A DNA stretch of 64,000 nt, taken from Aralia elata. Taxonomy: Eukaryota > Streptophyta > Magnoliopsida > Apiales > Araliaceae. Positions 12,547 to 22,877 of this stretch are shown here, in pieces. Position 1 is the stretch's first letter; every line of letters starts with the position of its first letter. The position numbers and the translations under genes are program-made. The notes below the pieces were generated by a model, which saw only the letters and a list, made by a program, of their open reading frames with translations, ran no database searches and was not told the DNA's origin. The stretch is from positions 2,790,001 to 2,854,000 of the forward strand of contig CM068382.1 in assembly GCA_034770075.1 (NCBI GenBank), written 5' to 3'.

Positions 12547-15307
12547 ATGGCTTCTTCAATGCTAAATGGGGCTGAGAATCTGACACTCGTTAGAGGAATT
12601 ACCCCAAATGGTTTGGGTTTTATTAGGTCAGATTTACATGGGAAGCACTTCCTCAACCTTACTATGGCTTCTTGTTGTGGTAAAAATTTGAGCTTTAGAA
12701 GCAAAACCATTGTGCCCAAATGCAGTGCCTCAGCTTCAAGACCAGCTTCACAGCCTAGGTTCATACAGCATAAGAAAGAGGCATTTTGGTTCTATAGGTT
12801 CTTGTCAATTGTGTATGATCATGTTATAAATCCTGGACACTGGACCGAGGATATGAGAGATGAGGCACTAGAGCCAGCTGATTTAAGTAATAGGAACATG
12901 ATTGTGGTAGATGTTGGTGGAGGAACAGGGTTCACTACTTTGGGTATTGTAAAGCATGTGAATGCAAAAAATGTTACCATTCTTGATCAGTCCCCTCATC
13001 AGCTTGCTAGAGCCAAGCAAAAGGAGCCCTTGAAGGAATGCAAAATAATTGAGGGCGATGCCGAGGATCTTCCCTTTAAAACTGATTATGCTGATAGATA
13101 TGTATCTGCGGGAAGGTAAATACCCAAACTATCTAATTTTGGATATCTCCACTTAGTATTTGGTGTTTCCCAACTTTTTTTCACATATTTGGATGTTTAT
13201 TGCTTGATTGTGATGTTAGCATGATTTTTAGTTGGCTTTTGGTGGAAAATCTATTAGTGTTCTTGTACACGTTTATCAATACGGATATACTTGAATACTG
13301 CTTCATGTTTCAATTGTCCTGGTAGTGCTGCTTTTATGCATGTGAGAAGAGTGATATAACCCTGGGAAAGCATTAAAATAGTATTTGATGCCATGTATTA
13401 ATGCTGTGATTTAGGATTGGAATGGACTAAATTTAAAATTTAGGACATATAAGATTATGCATAGAAGCATTTTTCGTGCTTAATGCATAGTTTTAGGTTT
13501 TCTAATGATGCCGTCAATGTCATAGTTCACGCTTTCTATGTTCTAGTTGAAGTGCCAAAGAGACCCTTCATAGTAGCATCTCGTATGCAATTCCACTATC
13601 ACGTGTTCTCTGCGTTGGGCTGGAACTTCCTGTTTCATTTGTTGATGCCTTTGTTATTAGTTTTTCGGTTCTAGTTAGTATAAAGTTTCGTTGTCAGAAA
13701 GAATTAATTTTATTAGAATTCTCTGCTAGGCTCATGGTAAATGTTCTGTGGACTGTTTGAGTATCTTTACGCATGCAGAAATGAAGAAAGCAACACCTGA
13801 GAAGTACTACATGCAATGTAGGGAGGCTGTGTTTTGTGGTAATGGATGATAAATTCAAAATTTAGGACTTATATGAATATGCAAGAAACAGTTACTAGTT
13901 TACAATCATATATTAGTACTTTCATATTCTAATTGAAGATCTAGATAAACCTTTCACAGTACTATCTCTTATGCTATTTCCATGAATGTCTTCTCAGTAT
14001 TGAGTACTGGCCAGATCCGCAACGTGGTATCAAGGAAGCATACAGGGTGTTGAAGATAGGAGGGAAAGCATGTGTAATTGGTCCTGTCTACCCTACTTTT
14101 TGGTTGTCACGTTTTTTTGCAGACGTGTGGATGCTCTTCCCAAAGGAGGAAGAGTACATTGAGTGGTTTGAAAAGGCTGGATTTAAGAACGTTCAGCTAA
14201 AAAGGATTGGCCCGAAATGGTACCGCGGGGTTCGTCGGCATGGGCTGATCATGGGATGTTCTGTTACAGGTGTAAAACCTGCATCAGGCGATTCTCCTTT
14301 GCAGGTACAACCTTTCACTCGGTAACCAGTTCATGATTTCTTCGTTAGCCATGGTTTCTTTTTTTGGTTTTGGTAATCCCTCAAATGCTCTTCTGCTTTT
14401 CTCTCTTTCAATAGGTTGTTATTCATTCAAATTTATTACTGTTACTTAGTGTTTGAGAGGTAGAAAACTCCATATGCTACCCAGGTCCTTTAAACTTCAG
14501 TTTTTAAGTATTGTGACTGGGTGACCAATCCCAAGTTAATAAGCAATGATCTTAAAAATGTATCAGTATGTTATTGCATTTTGGGTAAACTGAAAGCACA
14601 TGACTTAGACCCATTAGGGGAGAATGCAGTTAAACATGGAGATGATACCTGCTGTGCATTCAGGGTTCGATTCTAGCTCCACTGTGGTGCTTCAGTACTG
14701 GAAACTCGGTCACCACAATCACTATAACTGTAATGCTAGCACATGTAAAATTGGGACCCTTACTGGAGATGACACATATTAGATCTAAGCAAAAAGACTA
14801 TCTAGTAATTATGCATAGTATTGCAATTATAGTTACAAGTTTCTTATTAAGATTTCTCAAAATCTGGTATGATCTGCTTTGTTTACCTGACTGTGGACAT
14901 AAAGTCTAGTCTTGTTATTGCTTACTTTATAGTTTGTGTTCTCCTCTCCTTAACCCCAAAGGGTTGCTCAAGTAGGTATTAATCATGGATTGAAAACTCC
15001 ACAAGGGCACTTTGGAGCCTTGGAAGGGTTTTTTTTTCTTTTCTTTTTTTTTTGGGTGGGAGGGGGGGGGGGAGATTTTCCCCCTTGGAGCTCGATTCCT
15101 TTGTTTTCTTTTGGTTTATTTGAAATTTACGAAGTCTTCATATAACTGCAGCTGGGACCAAAGGTTGAAGACGTGGAAAAGCCTGTAAATCCATTTGTGT
15201 TCCTCGCACGCTTAATTCTAGGTGCCATGGCTGGAACATACTACGTATTGGTTCCTATCTACATGTGGCTCAAAGATCAAATTGTTCCGAAAGGCAGACC
15301 AATATGA
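12547..15307 (+). CDS. VTE3: 2-methyl-6-phytyl-1,4-hydroquinone / 2-methyl-6-solanyl-1,4-hydroquinone methyltransferase, chloroplastic
   Basis: VTE3 methylates MPBQ and MSBQ with S-adenosylmethionine at the inner plastid envelope, a step toward gamma- and alpha-tocopherol and toward plastoquinone-9. Exons are 12547-13115, 13998-14304 and 15152-15307. All have GT-AG borders and phases that join correctly, giving 343 residues (about 338 in Arabidopsis). Residues 1-60 are a Ser/basic transit peptide. WFYRFLSIVYDHVINPGHW at about 81-99 is a family signature. DVGGGTGF at 122-129 is the SAM-binding motif I, ILDQS at 145-149 follows, and EGDAEDLPF at 169-177 is motif II. The C-terminus has one hydrophobic span (LARLILGAMAGTYYVLVPIY) that anchors the enzyme in the membrane. 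The ATG is the first in the frame and precedes a typical transit peptide. The gene looks intact. Confidence 0.97.
13116..13997 (+). repeat. VTE3 intron 1 containing a diverged internal duplication
   Basis: Within this intron the stretch at about 13430-13620 (AAAATTTAGGACATATAAGA ... TTCTATGTTCTAGTTGAAG ... CTTCATAGTAGCATCTCGTATGC) is repeated in diverged form at about 13855-13990 (AAAATTTAGGACTTATATGA ... TTCATATTCTAATTGAAG ... TTTCACAGTACTATCTCTTATGC), immediately before the splice acceptor. The copies are roughly 75 percent alike by eye. Confidence 0.6.
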
Positions 15308-16015
15308 GAGGGGGCAGAGAGAGATCCTATCTATTGTGTATTTTCCCAGCTACCTGTCACAGCTGTTTTTGCACTCCTTTCCAGTTTGTATGGATATTTT
15401 TGTCAACTATGTAACCGACTTATGTTTCAATTCGCTTTAAATGTGTTTGTAAGATATGCAAGCGTCTTCTTAATCTTGGGAATAGAATAGATTATTATAG
15501 CACAAAGCAAAGTAATTCAGCCTACTCAAACTTGTTATGAAATCTAACAGGGCATTTGTTTCCCCGCTCAAATTCAGGGGAAAAAATAATCTTTGATTTA
15601 TTAAAACAAGAAGTTCAAAACCAACTCAGCAGTGTTCACCTAGAGTTGAAAGACACTGGCTAAGAATCATTTTTCCATTTCAACTTTTCAAGGGGAGTTT
15701 ACTCTTTCAAATTGCAATGGTATCATCAAATAGCAAACAAAATTCTGAAAAGAATAGAATCAGAATATCAGGTTCATAAAATACAAGGCTCTCTTTCAGT
15801 AGATTGTGTGGCAGTTTCTAATGCCATGGTGTTTACCAAAGAAATTAATGCCATCTTTGAAAGTGATAGTTTGAATGTTTTTTCTAGATTGAATGTTACA
15901 TTTCAGCTAATTTACAGTAATTATAATTGTTTATATTAAAATTAAATAAATTCATAAATATAAAATTTCCATAAATTGACTTTGACAAATCAAGATGTAT
16001 CTCTCTCTATATGTG
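15308..16015. other. VTE3 3' region and gene-free spacer
   Basis: The first few hundred bases are the likely VTE3 3' UTR. Small frames at 15222-15440 and 15712-15939 overlap the VTE3 end or have no recognisable product. No other feature is supported. Confidence 0.5.
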
Positions 16016-16019
16016 CCCC

Positions 16020-16696
16020 AAGGTGTGCACCGGTACGTATACCATACCGTATCAAAATTATCGAACCATATCATCAATACTAGTATCGAAATATGGTAAT
16101 ACCGATTCGGTATGGGTACGGTACCTGTAAATATCGGTTCAAAATTTATGCATTCAAAATTTACTTTTTTTTTCAATTTTTTTATTTAATATAACCATTT
16201 TAAACCTAAACTACGCTACTGTCATTTAAGAGAGGGAAATGCATACCACAAGACAGTAAAATAGATTCAATAAACTAATCCAGAAAGAATATACATAAAA
16301 TTCTTGTTGTAATGCATTTATTAAAATATTGTTCTAACTTATATATGAATATATATGCTTCTTATCCTCCTGACTAGCTAAGTTGGAAAAAGTACGAGTA
16401 GGTGTTTGATTAAGTAGTTTGTTGGCCATACAAGTGTTTGACTGCAAAAGGAAATATAAATTATACAAGAACGAACTCCAACTCCAAGTAGTTGATAGAA
16501 AATTAATACTGTCTCGATGTGAATAAATTTGAATATTACCGGAGGAAGATTTTAATTACAATTAATAGTATTTTTCACACCACAATTATATATTTACATA
16601 TATATAAATGTTAAAATAATTATAAAATTAAATATTCGACATAAACGGTACAATATGATATTTAAAATTCACATACCAATACTTATACCGATTAAA

Positions 16697-16731
<35 letters not shown>

Positions 16732-16821
16732 CCGACTTTTTATACTAATATCGAAGGGATTTATTTTTTATCGATCAATGCCAGTAAAAAATCGAATTTA
16801 CCGAACCGCATGAACACCCTT
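16020..16821. mobile_element. hAT-like non-autonomous transposon remnant
   Basis: The left end AAGGTGTGCACCGGTACG is approximately inverted at the right end (ACCGCATGAACACCCTT). Both arms contain many short ATACCG / CGGTAT words in opposite orientation. It has no transposase frame. A TA microsatellite lies inside at about 16705-16730. The AAGGTGTGCAC type of end is typical of hAT elements, but no clean 8-bp target duplication is visible, so the superfamily is tentative. Confidence 0.5.
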
Positions 16822-16831
16822 ATTGATACTA

Positions 16832-17090
16832 CTCCCTCCGTCCCAAATTAATTGCTCAATTTTGACTTTTTAAAGTCAAATTAACTATTTTTAGAATTAA
16901 TAATTAAGCATATATAAATATATTTCTAAAATTATAAAAATTAGGGTTAGTAATATATTGTATATACTTTCTTTTGGTTATAATCTTTTCACTTGTATTT
17001 TAGTAAAAATAGTAAAAAGATTAATTTTAAAAATGATTAATTTAATTTTAAAAAATTAAAATTGAGTAATTAATTTGAGACGGATGAGCT
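16832..17090. mobile_element. Stowaway-type MITE, family A copy 2 (right end eroded)
   Basis: It begins CTCCCTCCGTCCCAAATTAA after TA and ends in the eroded TTAATTTGAGACGGATGAGC. The interior is the same as the copy at 10447 but runs in the opposite direction. The right terminus has lost the GGGAG core. It lies about 155 bp upstream of the conserved unknown gene, within its likely promoter. Confidence 0.85.
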
Positions 17091-17244
17091 GTTATCAAAG
17101 CTGATGGGAGAGTGGAGTACTTTTTACTTAATTAAATTTATTTTCTATCCTTTTTATCCTTTCCATATCCTCCCTTCAAAATCTCACAAACAGCAGAAAT
17201 GGTAAGGAATCGGGTCTTTATCAAAGAAGAAAAGAAAGAAAAAA

Positions 17245-17853
17245 ATGGCTGCACCACCGACTCCAGCTGACTTGGACGACTACTCACCATCCTCAACCCT
17301 CATCTCCTTCGACCGTCCAATCCCTCTGCTCCGACAACCCATCCCCGCCGGCGTACCCGACAACCCGTCTCTCGGACCCTTCGTGCTCGGATTCAAAGAC
17401 CCGCAATCCTTGGCCTCCGCATACAAATCCTGCGAGTCCCAAATCATCCAACAATGCGAAGCCGGCGCTCGAATCGGATGCTCCATCAGCGCAACTAGCA
17501 AATGTAAAACCCCATGGTGGAAAACCCTAGTCGGACCATCCAAATCAGACTTCACCAAGAGAGCGGAATGTGAAGAACAAGAGATGGAGATTTGCTTTCA
17601 AGCTTCTAAATCTAAGTGCCTGAAATTTGCTAAAGATAAGTGCTTTCCCGTGTTTAGAGATGCTCGAATTGCTGCCAATTTTCGGACTGTGAATTCGAGG
17701 AATGTTGTTAAGTTCATTTCTTTGGCTTCTATGGTGGATAAGAGCAAAGGGTTTGAGTTTTTGAGACTACAATTTGAAGAAACAAATTATAGAGGGAGTG
17801 AATTATTGGGTAGTAATATGAACACTGAAGTTAGTGAAGTGAAATGTGATTAG
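17245..17853 (+). CDS. Conserved plant protein of unknown function, intronless
   Basis: A single 202-codon frame beginning MAAPPTPADLDDYSPSSTL. I recognise it as a conserved plant-only protein but know no assigned function. A Pro-rich N-terminus (SFDRPIPLLRQPIPAG at about 22-37) leads to a Cys-rich central part: YKSCESQIIQQCEAGARIGC near 60-79, CKTPWW near 87-92, CEEQEMEICFQASKSKC near 109-125 and a final Cys at KDKCFPVF. It has no signal peptide and no membrane span. GC content and codon use in the first 300 bases are well above the flanking DNA, as expected for real coding sequence. The last 40 or so residues (after NFRTVNSRN) come from sequence that is tandemly repeated just downstream, so the present C-terminus may differ from that of relatives. 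Confidence 0.85.
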   Translation: MAAPPTPADLDDYSPSSTLISFDRPIPLLRQPIPAGVPDNPSLGPFVLGFKDPQSLASAYKSCESQIIQQCEAGARIGCSISATSKCKTPWWKTLVGPSKSDFTKRAECEEQEMEICFQASKSKCLKFAKDKCFPVFRDARIAANFRTVNSRNVVKFISLASMVDKSKGFEFLRLQFEETNYRGSELLGSNMNTEVSEVKCD

Positions 17854-17993
17854 GAGGAATGTTGTCAAGTTGATTTCTTTGATTGCTATGCTGATAAAAG
17901 TCTAGTGATTGAGTTATTGGGGTTATGATTTGAAGGTCACAAATTATTGGGGGAGTGAATTATTGGGTCAAAATATGAATCTTGAAGCGAAAC
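17688..17993 (+). repeat. Tandem duplication of the 3' end of the unknown gene
   Basis: The segment 17688-17838 inside the coding region (AGGAATGTTGTTAAGTTCAT through GGGAGTGAATTATTGGG) is repeated at 17845-17993 (AGGAATGTTGTCAAGTTGAT through GGGAGTGAATTATTGGG), an offset of about 157 bp. The stop codon of the gene lies at the junction. The second copy is frame-broken and lies in the 3' UTR. Confidence 0.85.
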
Positions 17994-18743
17994 TTTGGGT
18001 TTGTTGGGTTAAGATGAAATAACAGAACAAACTATGAGCTAAAGAATTAATGATTTTTGGAGGCGATAGGAGAAAAATTCTAAGAATTTCAAGGAAAACT
18101 GTGTTATATTAGTAAGTTACTCTTTCCTTGATTCTGTGATACAAGTTTTTGACTTTCTTTTCCTGATGTGAGTGGGTTTGTTGTTGGTTGAGTTCATGAT
18201 TTGGAAATTTCAAGAATATATGGTTTTAAATTATGTCTAATATTTGTTAATTGGCACTGACAAAGATATTCTTACATCTTCCTTAGTCATGCAAAATTAC
18301 TTATGAAATTGTTGAACCCATTTTACATAAATGTTGTAAGCATGTAATATCATGTAAATTTTACTTGTGCTTATCCAAGTGAACTTTTAAAAATCTAATT
18401 AACAACTTAAGAACATGCTTTCAGATGGGGAAGAGTTGGGTTCGGTGTGTGTTGTTTTGGGGGATTTGGGGTGGGGGAGAGAAACTGAGGAAGGGAGGCA
18501 GATGGATTTATGCCGCATATAGGAAGTAACTTAGTGTCCTGTTTTATGTTGTTAATAGGAACAGCCGTGTCAATTTTATTTCGTAAAGATAATATGTAAC
18601 ATGGACCTCTAAGTAACTAAGAACTGTAAAGACTTTATAACCATGAGTTCATAACATAAATCTAGCCCGAAAGAAAGCTCTTAGACTCTCAGTCTCGGTG
18701 TGAAGCTGACGAAGCATCCTTCAAACTATATTGAATTTTCATA
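17994..18743. other. 3' region of the unknown gene and spacer
   Basis: Likely 3' UTR followed by gene-free DNA. A G-rich patch at about 18425-18500 (GGGGGATTTGGGGTGGGGG) is the only compositional feature. Confidence 0.45.
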
Positions 18744-19027
18744 CTCCCTCTATCCCAGGATAGAAGTTCTTATTACTTTTTTAAGTAATCTCAAGTTAAA
18801 TGTTTACTTATCTTAAATAATCTATTTTTTACAATAATTTATCTATAATACCCTTAGTATTAATTGTCATATTTCTATTCTCTATGTATATTTATGGAGT
18901 ATCACTAGTCATGTACAGAAAACTATGCAATCAAATGAGAATTTAAATATGGACAATTTTGTCATTTTATCCTCTTTTTAATATACGCAAAAAGTCAACC
19001 AGGATTTTTATCGTGGGACGGAGGGAG
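18744..19027. mobile_element. Stowaway-type MITE, family B copy 1
   Basis: The ends CTCCCTCTATCCCAGGATAG and TATCGTGGGACGGAGGGAG are inverted repeats, with TA on each side. It is 284 bp long and non-coding. The interior contains AAAGTCAACCAGGATTTTTA and matches the element at 35442 in the opposite orientation. It differs from the 258-bp family A. Confidence 0.9.
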
Positions 19028-21170
19028 TAATATTTATCTACATTAAAAAAATCTAAGCAGCAATTTAGTGGCATTCTCTGGCATTCTTTATACAAGTAGG
19101 GATCTCGTTTTTTACTAGGAATCTTTAGGATGACTCAGTGATGCTAAAATTCCATTTATTATTCTAAGATTTTAGACATTTAATGAGGTTTGAATTGCAG
19201 AAATACATGATCACTGCTCTATGATCGAGGAACCCACTGATGCGCCCCACTGTTACTGTCACCACCATCCCTTAGCTGCTATTGTTGCCACCAGTGGTCC
19301 GTTTTATACTCTCATTTTTACTGTTAGTATAGCCAATTTCAATTCTGACTTTTATTGCTCTTTCACAGTGTCTATACAAAGTGCGATCATAGTATCATCC
19401 TTCACTGTGATTGTAGCTCCCTTCTTCTATGTCTGACCTTTACTAATCCACTATTATTCTTGTAGTTTTCCAACAATTACCAGTGACAACGGTGTGTGCA
19501 TATTCTTCACTATCACTCATCCATCACTTACAATTTTGATTTGTCAATGCCTCCATTGCCTTTGTCACTGGAATTCCTATAACATGGTATATTTGCATAT
19601 AAGACGTTATTGTTCCGCGTATTTAAGTGTTGCTATTCTGACGAAGATGGTAGTTGATGAATCGAGTTCTCTTAGTGCATTGTGGCTCTTAGGTTATGCT
19701 TGGTGGCACTTCCAAGTTTACATACACAGATTCGATTATCTATGTTATCTTCATGATGTCCTTTTTCTCTTTTCCTCTTCATATTCCTTTCGCGGCTATT
19801 TCCTACTCCTGGTGTTGAAAAGTAAATGCTTCTATTCCTTTGGCACAAGTGGCTGTACTCACAAATCTACTTACTGTTGCCTGGGCAGTTCGAAGATGAT
19901 AGATTGTTAGATCAAAGATCATCTAGCAAGTTAATTGACGGGGCTCTATATATTTGGTTTGAAGATCGTATTGCTAACTCGGAATCATTCTGAACCTGTC
20001 TTGGGTTAGAAATGTTTCGATGACTGAGACATTCAAATATGTTCAAAGGCAGATGCATTTTCTTCAAGATTTGATTGCTGAAAAAACCATTAGATGGTTG
20101 GAGATAAAAATAAAATGCAAAGCCTGTGTTTGTTTCTATCGGACAACAAAATTGACTCTTTGTCATGGAGATTCTGACTAATATGGTCAAGAAGATAGCA
20201 GGTTGAGCACACATTGGATTTTCTCCATTTGTTTCATACAAATTTCATGTTTGAGTAAGGTTTCAGAATCTTCTGTTTTATGTTTGAATTTAAATGGATC
20301 AGATTTATTGCCAGTCATTCAGCCCAATTATTACGCTATCTGATTTCAATGTAAGCTCAACTCTGATTTCACTCGATCCCCACTTATTTTTAACGTTAAT
20401 GTTTAAATGGTAGGGGAAGGAAGGGGAGGGGAGGGGGAAATTAAAGCCGAATTGCATCCTTGTTGTCCAAATACACAGCTTATGTGTGAACTTGAAGTAT
20501 GCTTGATTTATTCTTTATATTTATAGAGTAGTTTTGAGTAAATAAACTAGAAGTTATGGTTAATTATTTTGGTTTTTTTAGCAAAATAACTTCTTTACAA
20601 GTTTGTTTTAAAAGATTACAATCTCGTGATCTTACTATTATTTAATCTTAAGTATATTTATTAAATTGAAATTAGTTTCATATCTTTAGAGAAAAATACA
20701 GATGAGATAGATAATAAACAAAGCATTTTTATGTTCTAATCGATAATTTAACGAGAGATTATATAGTTTTGGAGAGAGGCGATATTAAATAATACATTAT
20801 TATTTTGTTTTGTTTATTATTTTTTATAGATATTAAAATTACAACGAATATGATTAAATAATTACTTGTAATGAATATTACTCCATTATGGGGATGTAAA
20901 TAAATATAAGACTCGTTCGGTAATTGTTTCGCATTTCTTGTTTTTATTTTTAAGTATACTTATTTTCACTTGTTCTCATTAATTAATTAATGAACCTAAA
21001 ATGAAGACAAAAATAAATGAGAATAGAGATTTTAACTAGACGAAAGGCAAGAATAAATGACAACATAAATTAAAAGCTATTTGATAGAATGGTTATGCAT
21101 GTTCAAAATTGAAGAACCAACTTTGTGATATTTTCACATTTGCTCAAGCAAATTTTGCTTCTATTTTTTT
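19028..21170. other. Gene-free interval upstream of SEC24A
   Basis: A frame of 138 codons at 19494-19910 and a smaller one at 19221-19436 lie in sequence that is less AT-rich than the rest. Their translations are Cys/Phe/Tyr-rich, lack any motif I know and are not supported by splice structure. The interval could be a decayed gene or a non-coding transcript. 20400-21100 is plain AT-rich DNA with a purine-rich run at about 20413-20442. Confidence 0.4.
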
Positions 21171-21174
21171 AAGG

Positions 21175-21361
21175 GTTCTTCTAATGTGTGCCATAAGGGC
21201 ACACATTATACACATGAATCGAGGGAATATTTTCTTGATTCCTGTGTATATTCTCTTGATTTTTGCATTTACACACAGATTAAGGGAATATACACAGGAA
21301 TCAAGAGAATATTCTCTCGATTCTTGTGTATAACGTGAGTCTTAGGGCACACATTAAGAAC
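21175..21361. mobile_element. 187-bp foldback MITE with long inverted arms
   Basis: The left arm (GTTCTTCTAATGTGTGCC ... TCTTGATTCCTGTGTATATTC) and the right arm (GAATATACACAGGAATCAAG ... GGGCACACATTAAGAAC) are inverted copies about 75 bp long, separated by a short spacer. Inside the arms the words GAATCGAG and GAATATTC recur. It has no reading frame of interest. It lies about 230 bp before the inferred SEC24A first exon, so it may influence that promoter. The superfamily is undetermined. Confidence 0.8.
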
Positions 21362-21589
21362 ATCCTTTTTCTAAAAACAAATTTTTTTTTTACCAATTTT
21401 AAAAAAAAAAAAAAAAATTGAAGTAAAGGCAATTTGGACAAACATTTTGTCAGTCTGTCAGAGACTAAAACAACAATGTCTTACTCTTACGTAAGTAGAT
21501 CCTAAAACAACAGTTTTGTAGTGTAGGATATAATATACTACCATAATAATAAAATCGCTTTTTAGGGCTCTACTCAATTTCAACCAAGC

Positions 21590-21739
21590 TGCAAAATAAC
21601 TCTAAAAAATTCTCCTTCCGTCTTCTTCACTCTTTGCTTAGCTGTTTCTGAATTAATTAATCTCCCCATTTCTCCAGCCGGAGTTTCGGCGATCCGATCT
21701 ACTCCTTATATTTCACGGCACGGATCTTCTTTTTTGTCA
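21590..21739 (+). other. SEC24A: Inferred non-coding first exon of SEC24A
   Basis: A pyrimidine-rich leader-like block (CTTCCGTCTTCTTCACTC, then TCCCCATTTCTCCAGCCGG) ends at a strong donor, TTGTCA|GTAAGT, at 21739/21740. A matching acceptor, AATGGCAG, at 22826 leads 51 bases later into the SEC24A start codon. This implies a 1087-nt intron in the 5' UTR. It is inferred from splice signals only; the transcription start is not fixed. Confidence 0.5.
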
Positions 21740-22877
21740 GTAAGTTTCGCGCCTAATTATTTCCCAATTCGACTGCATTCATCTCAATATACACACAAAC
21801 ATAATATGTATATATATATATGCATATACACTTGATGAGTTTCGTACTCTGGATAAAAACCAACAATTTCATGCAGTTATGCGTCTATTCATTGTGTTGC
21901 TTGTAGTTACATACACACTATATGCATAATTCAATGTACACTTTTTACTATTTTGGTAATAACAGATTGGTTAGTATAATTTGAAAGAACATTTCACTAG
22001 GATAGGGAAAAGCTGGATATTTATGGTAAATGGTTCAAAACTATGTGGGTAATTTCTGTATCACACTTTACTCTGATACCATCAATGGTTAAGAGGGCAA
22101 TTTGCCTTCTTAGAGATGAAGTAGCTTCTCAGTTCTCCCGTAGCTTGATTAAAATTATCAGAAGTTGGGTTTCTCTTATTTGAATTACTTGGGAAGAATA
22201 TCCAGAAAGCATGGTCTGTGAAGAAACTTCTCCATGGTAGGGTACATTAAGATTCTAATACACACACATTTAACAAATTGCAGTGAACAATTCCTAAAGG
22301 ATGGCGTATCGTAAACGTGATTAATGTTTTTCTTGGGTATTCTTATCAGTATAATATGCCCCGCACTTTTGGAAGTTGATTTTGTTGAGAGAGTTATACA
22401 TTACTGTCCTATTTTTTAATCTTACACTCACATAAAACACAATGGCCCTAAAGTTGCAGTCATTTGCAACACAATTGTGTTTGTGGGACTGTAAATCATT
22501 TTCTGTTTGATAACATTTTCTGCCAGTGTGTGAACTAGGGCCTATATTATATTTTATACCTTCGCGTAATGAATTCTTCTCTATTGGGGATAAAGAACCA
22601 TGTCTTTTGTCACCAGTGTCTTAGCCAACATATGTACAAATTATAGAATATTTCATCATCTTTTGCCACTTGATCATGTATTTAATTCTTCAATAAATGT
22701 AAATACATTAGCCATTTTTAGTGGACTGCTCTGATTTTCTGAGTTGTACACTGTTGCCTTTTAAAAAATTTGATCACTTTATCAAGAATGAAGAATCTCA
22801 TGTTTTCTTAATTCCTCTAATGGCAGTTTAGTTCATGAAAACATAGCAAGCTTAAGAGATCAATTTTGAGATACAAT

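Noticed and set aside
14600..14700. tRNA- or SINE-like word GGGTTCGATTCTAGC in VTE3 intron 2
   Set aside because: A B-box-like word is present but there is no cloverleaf, no A box at the right distance and no poly-A tail.
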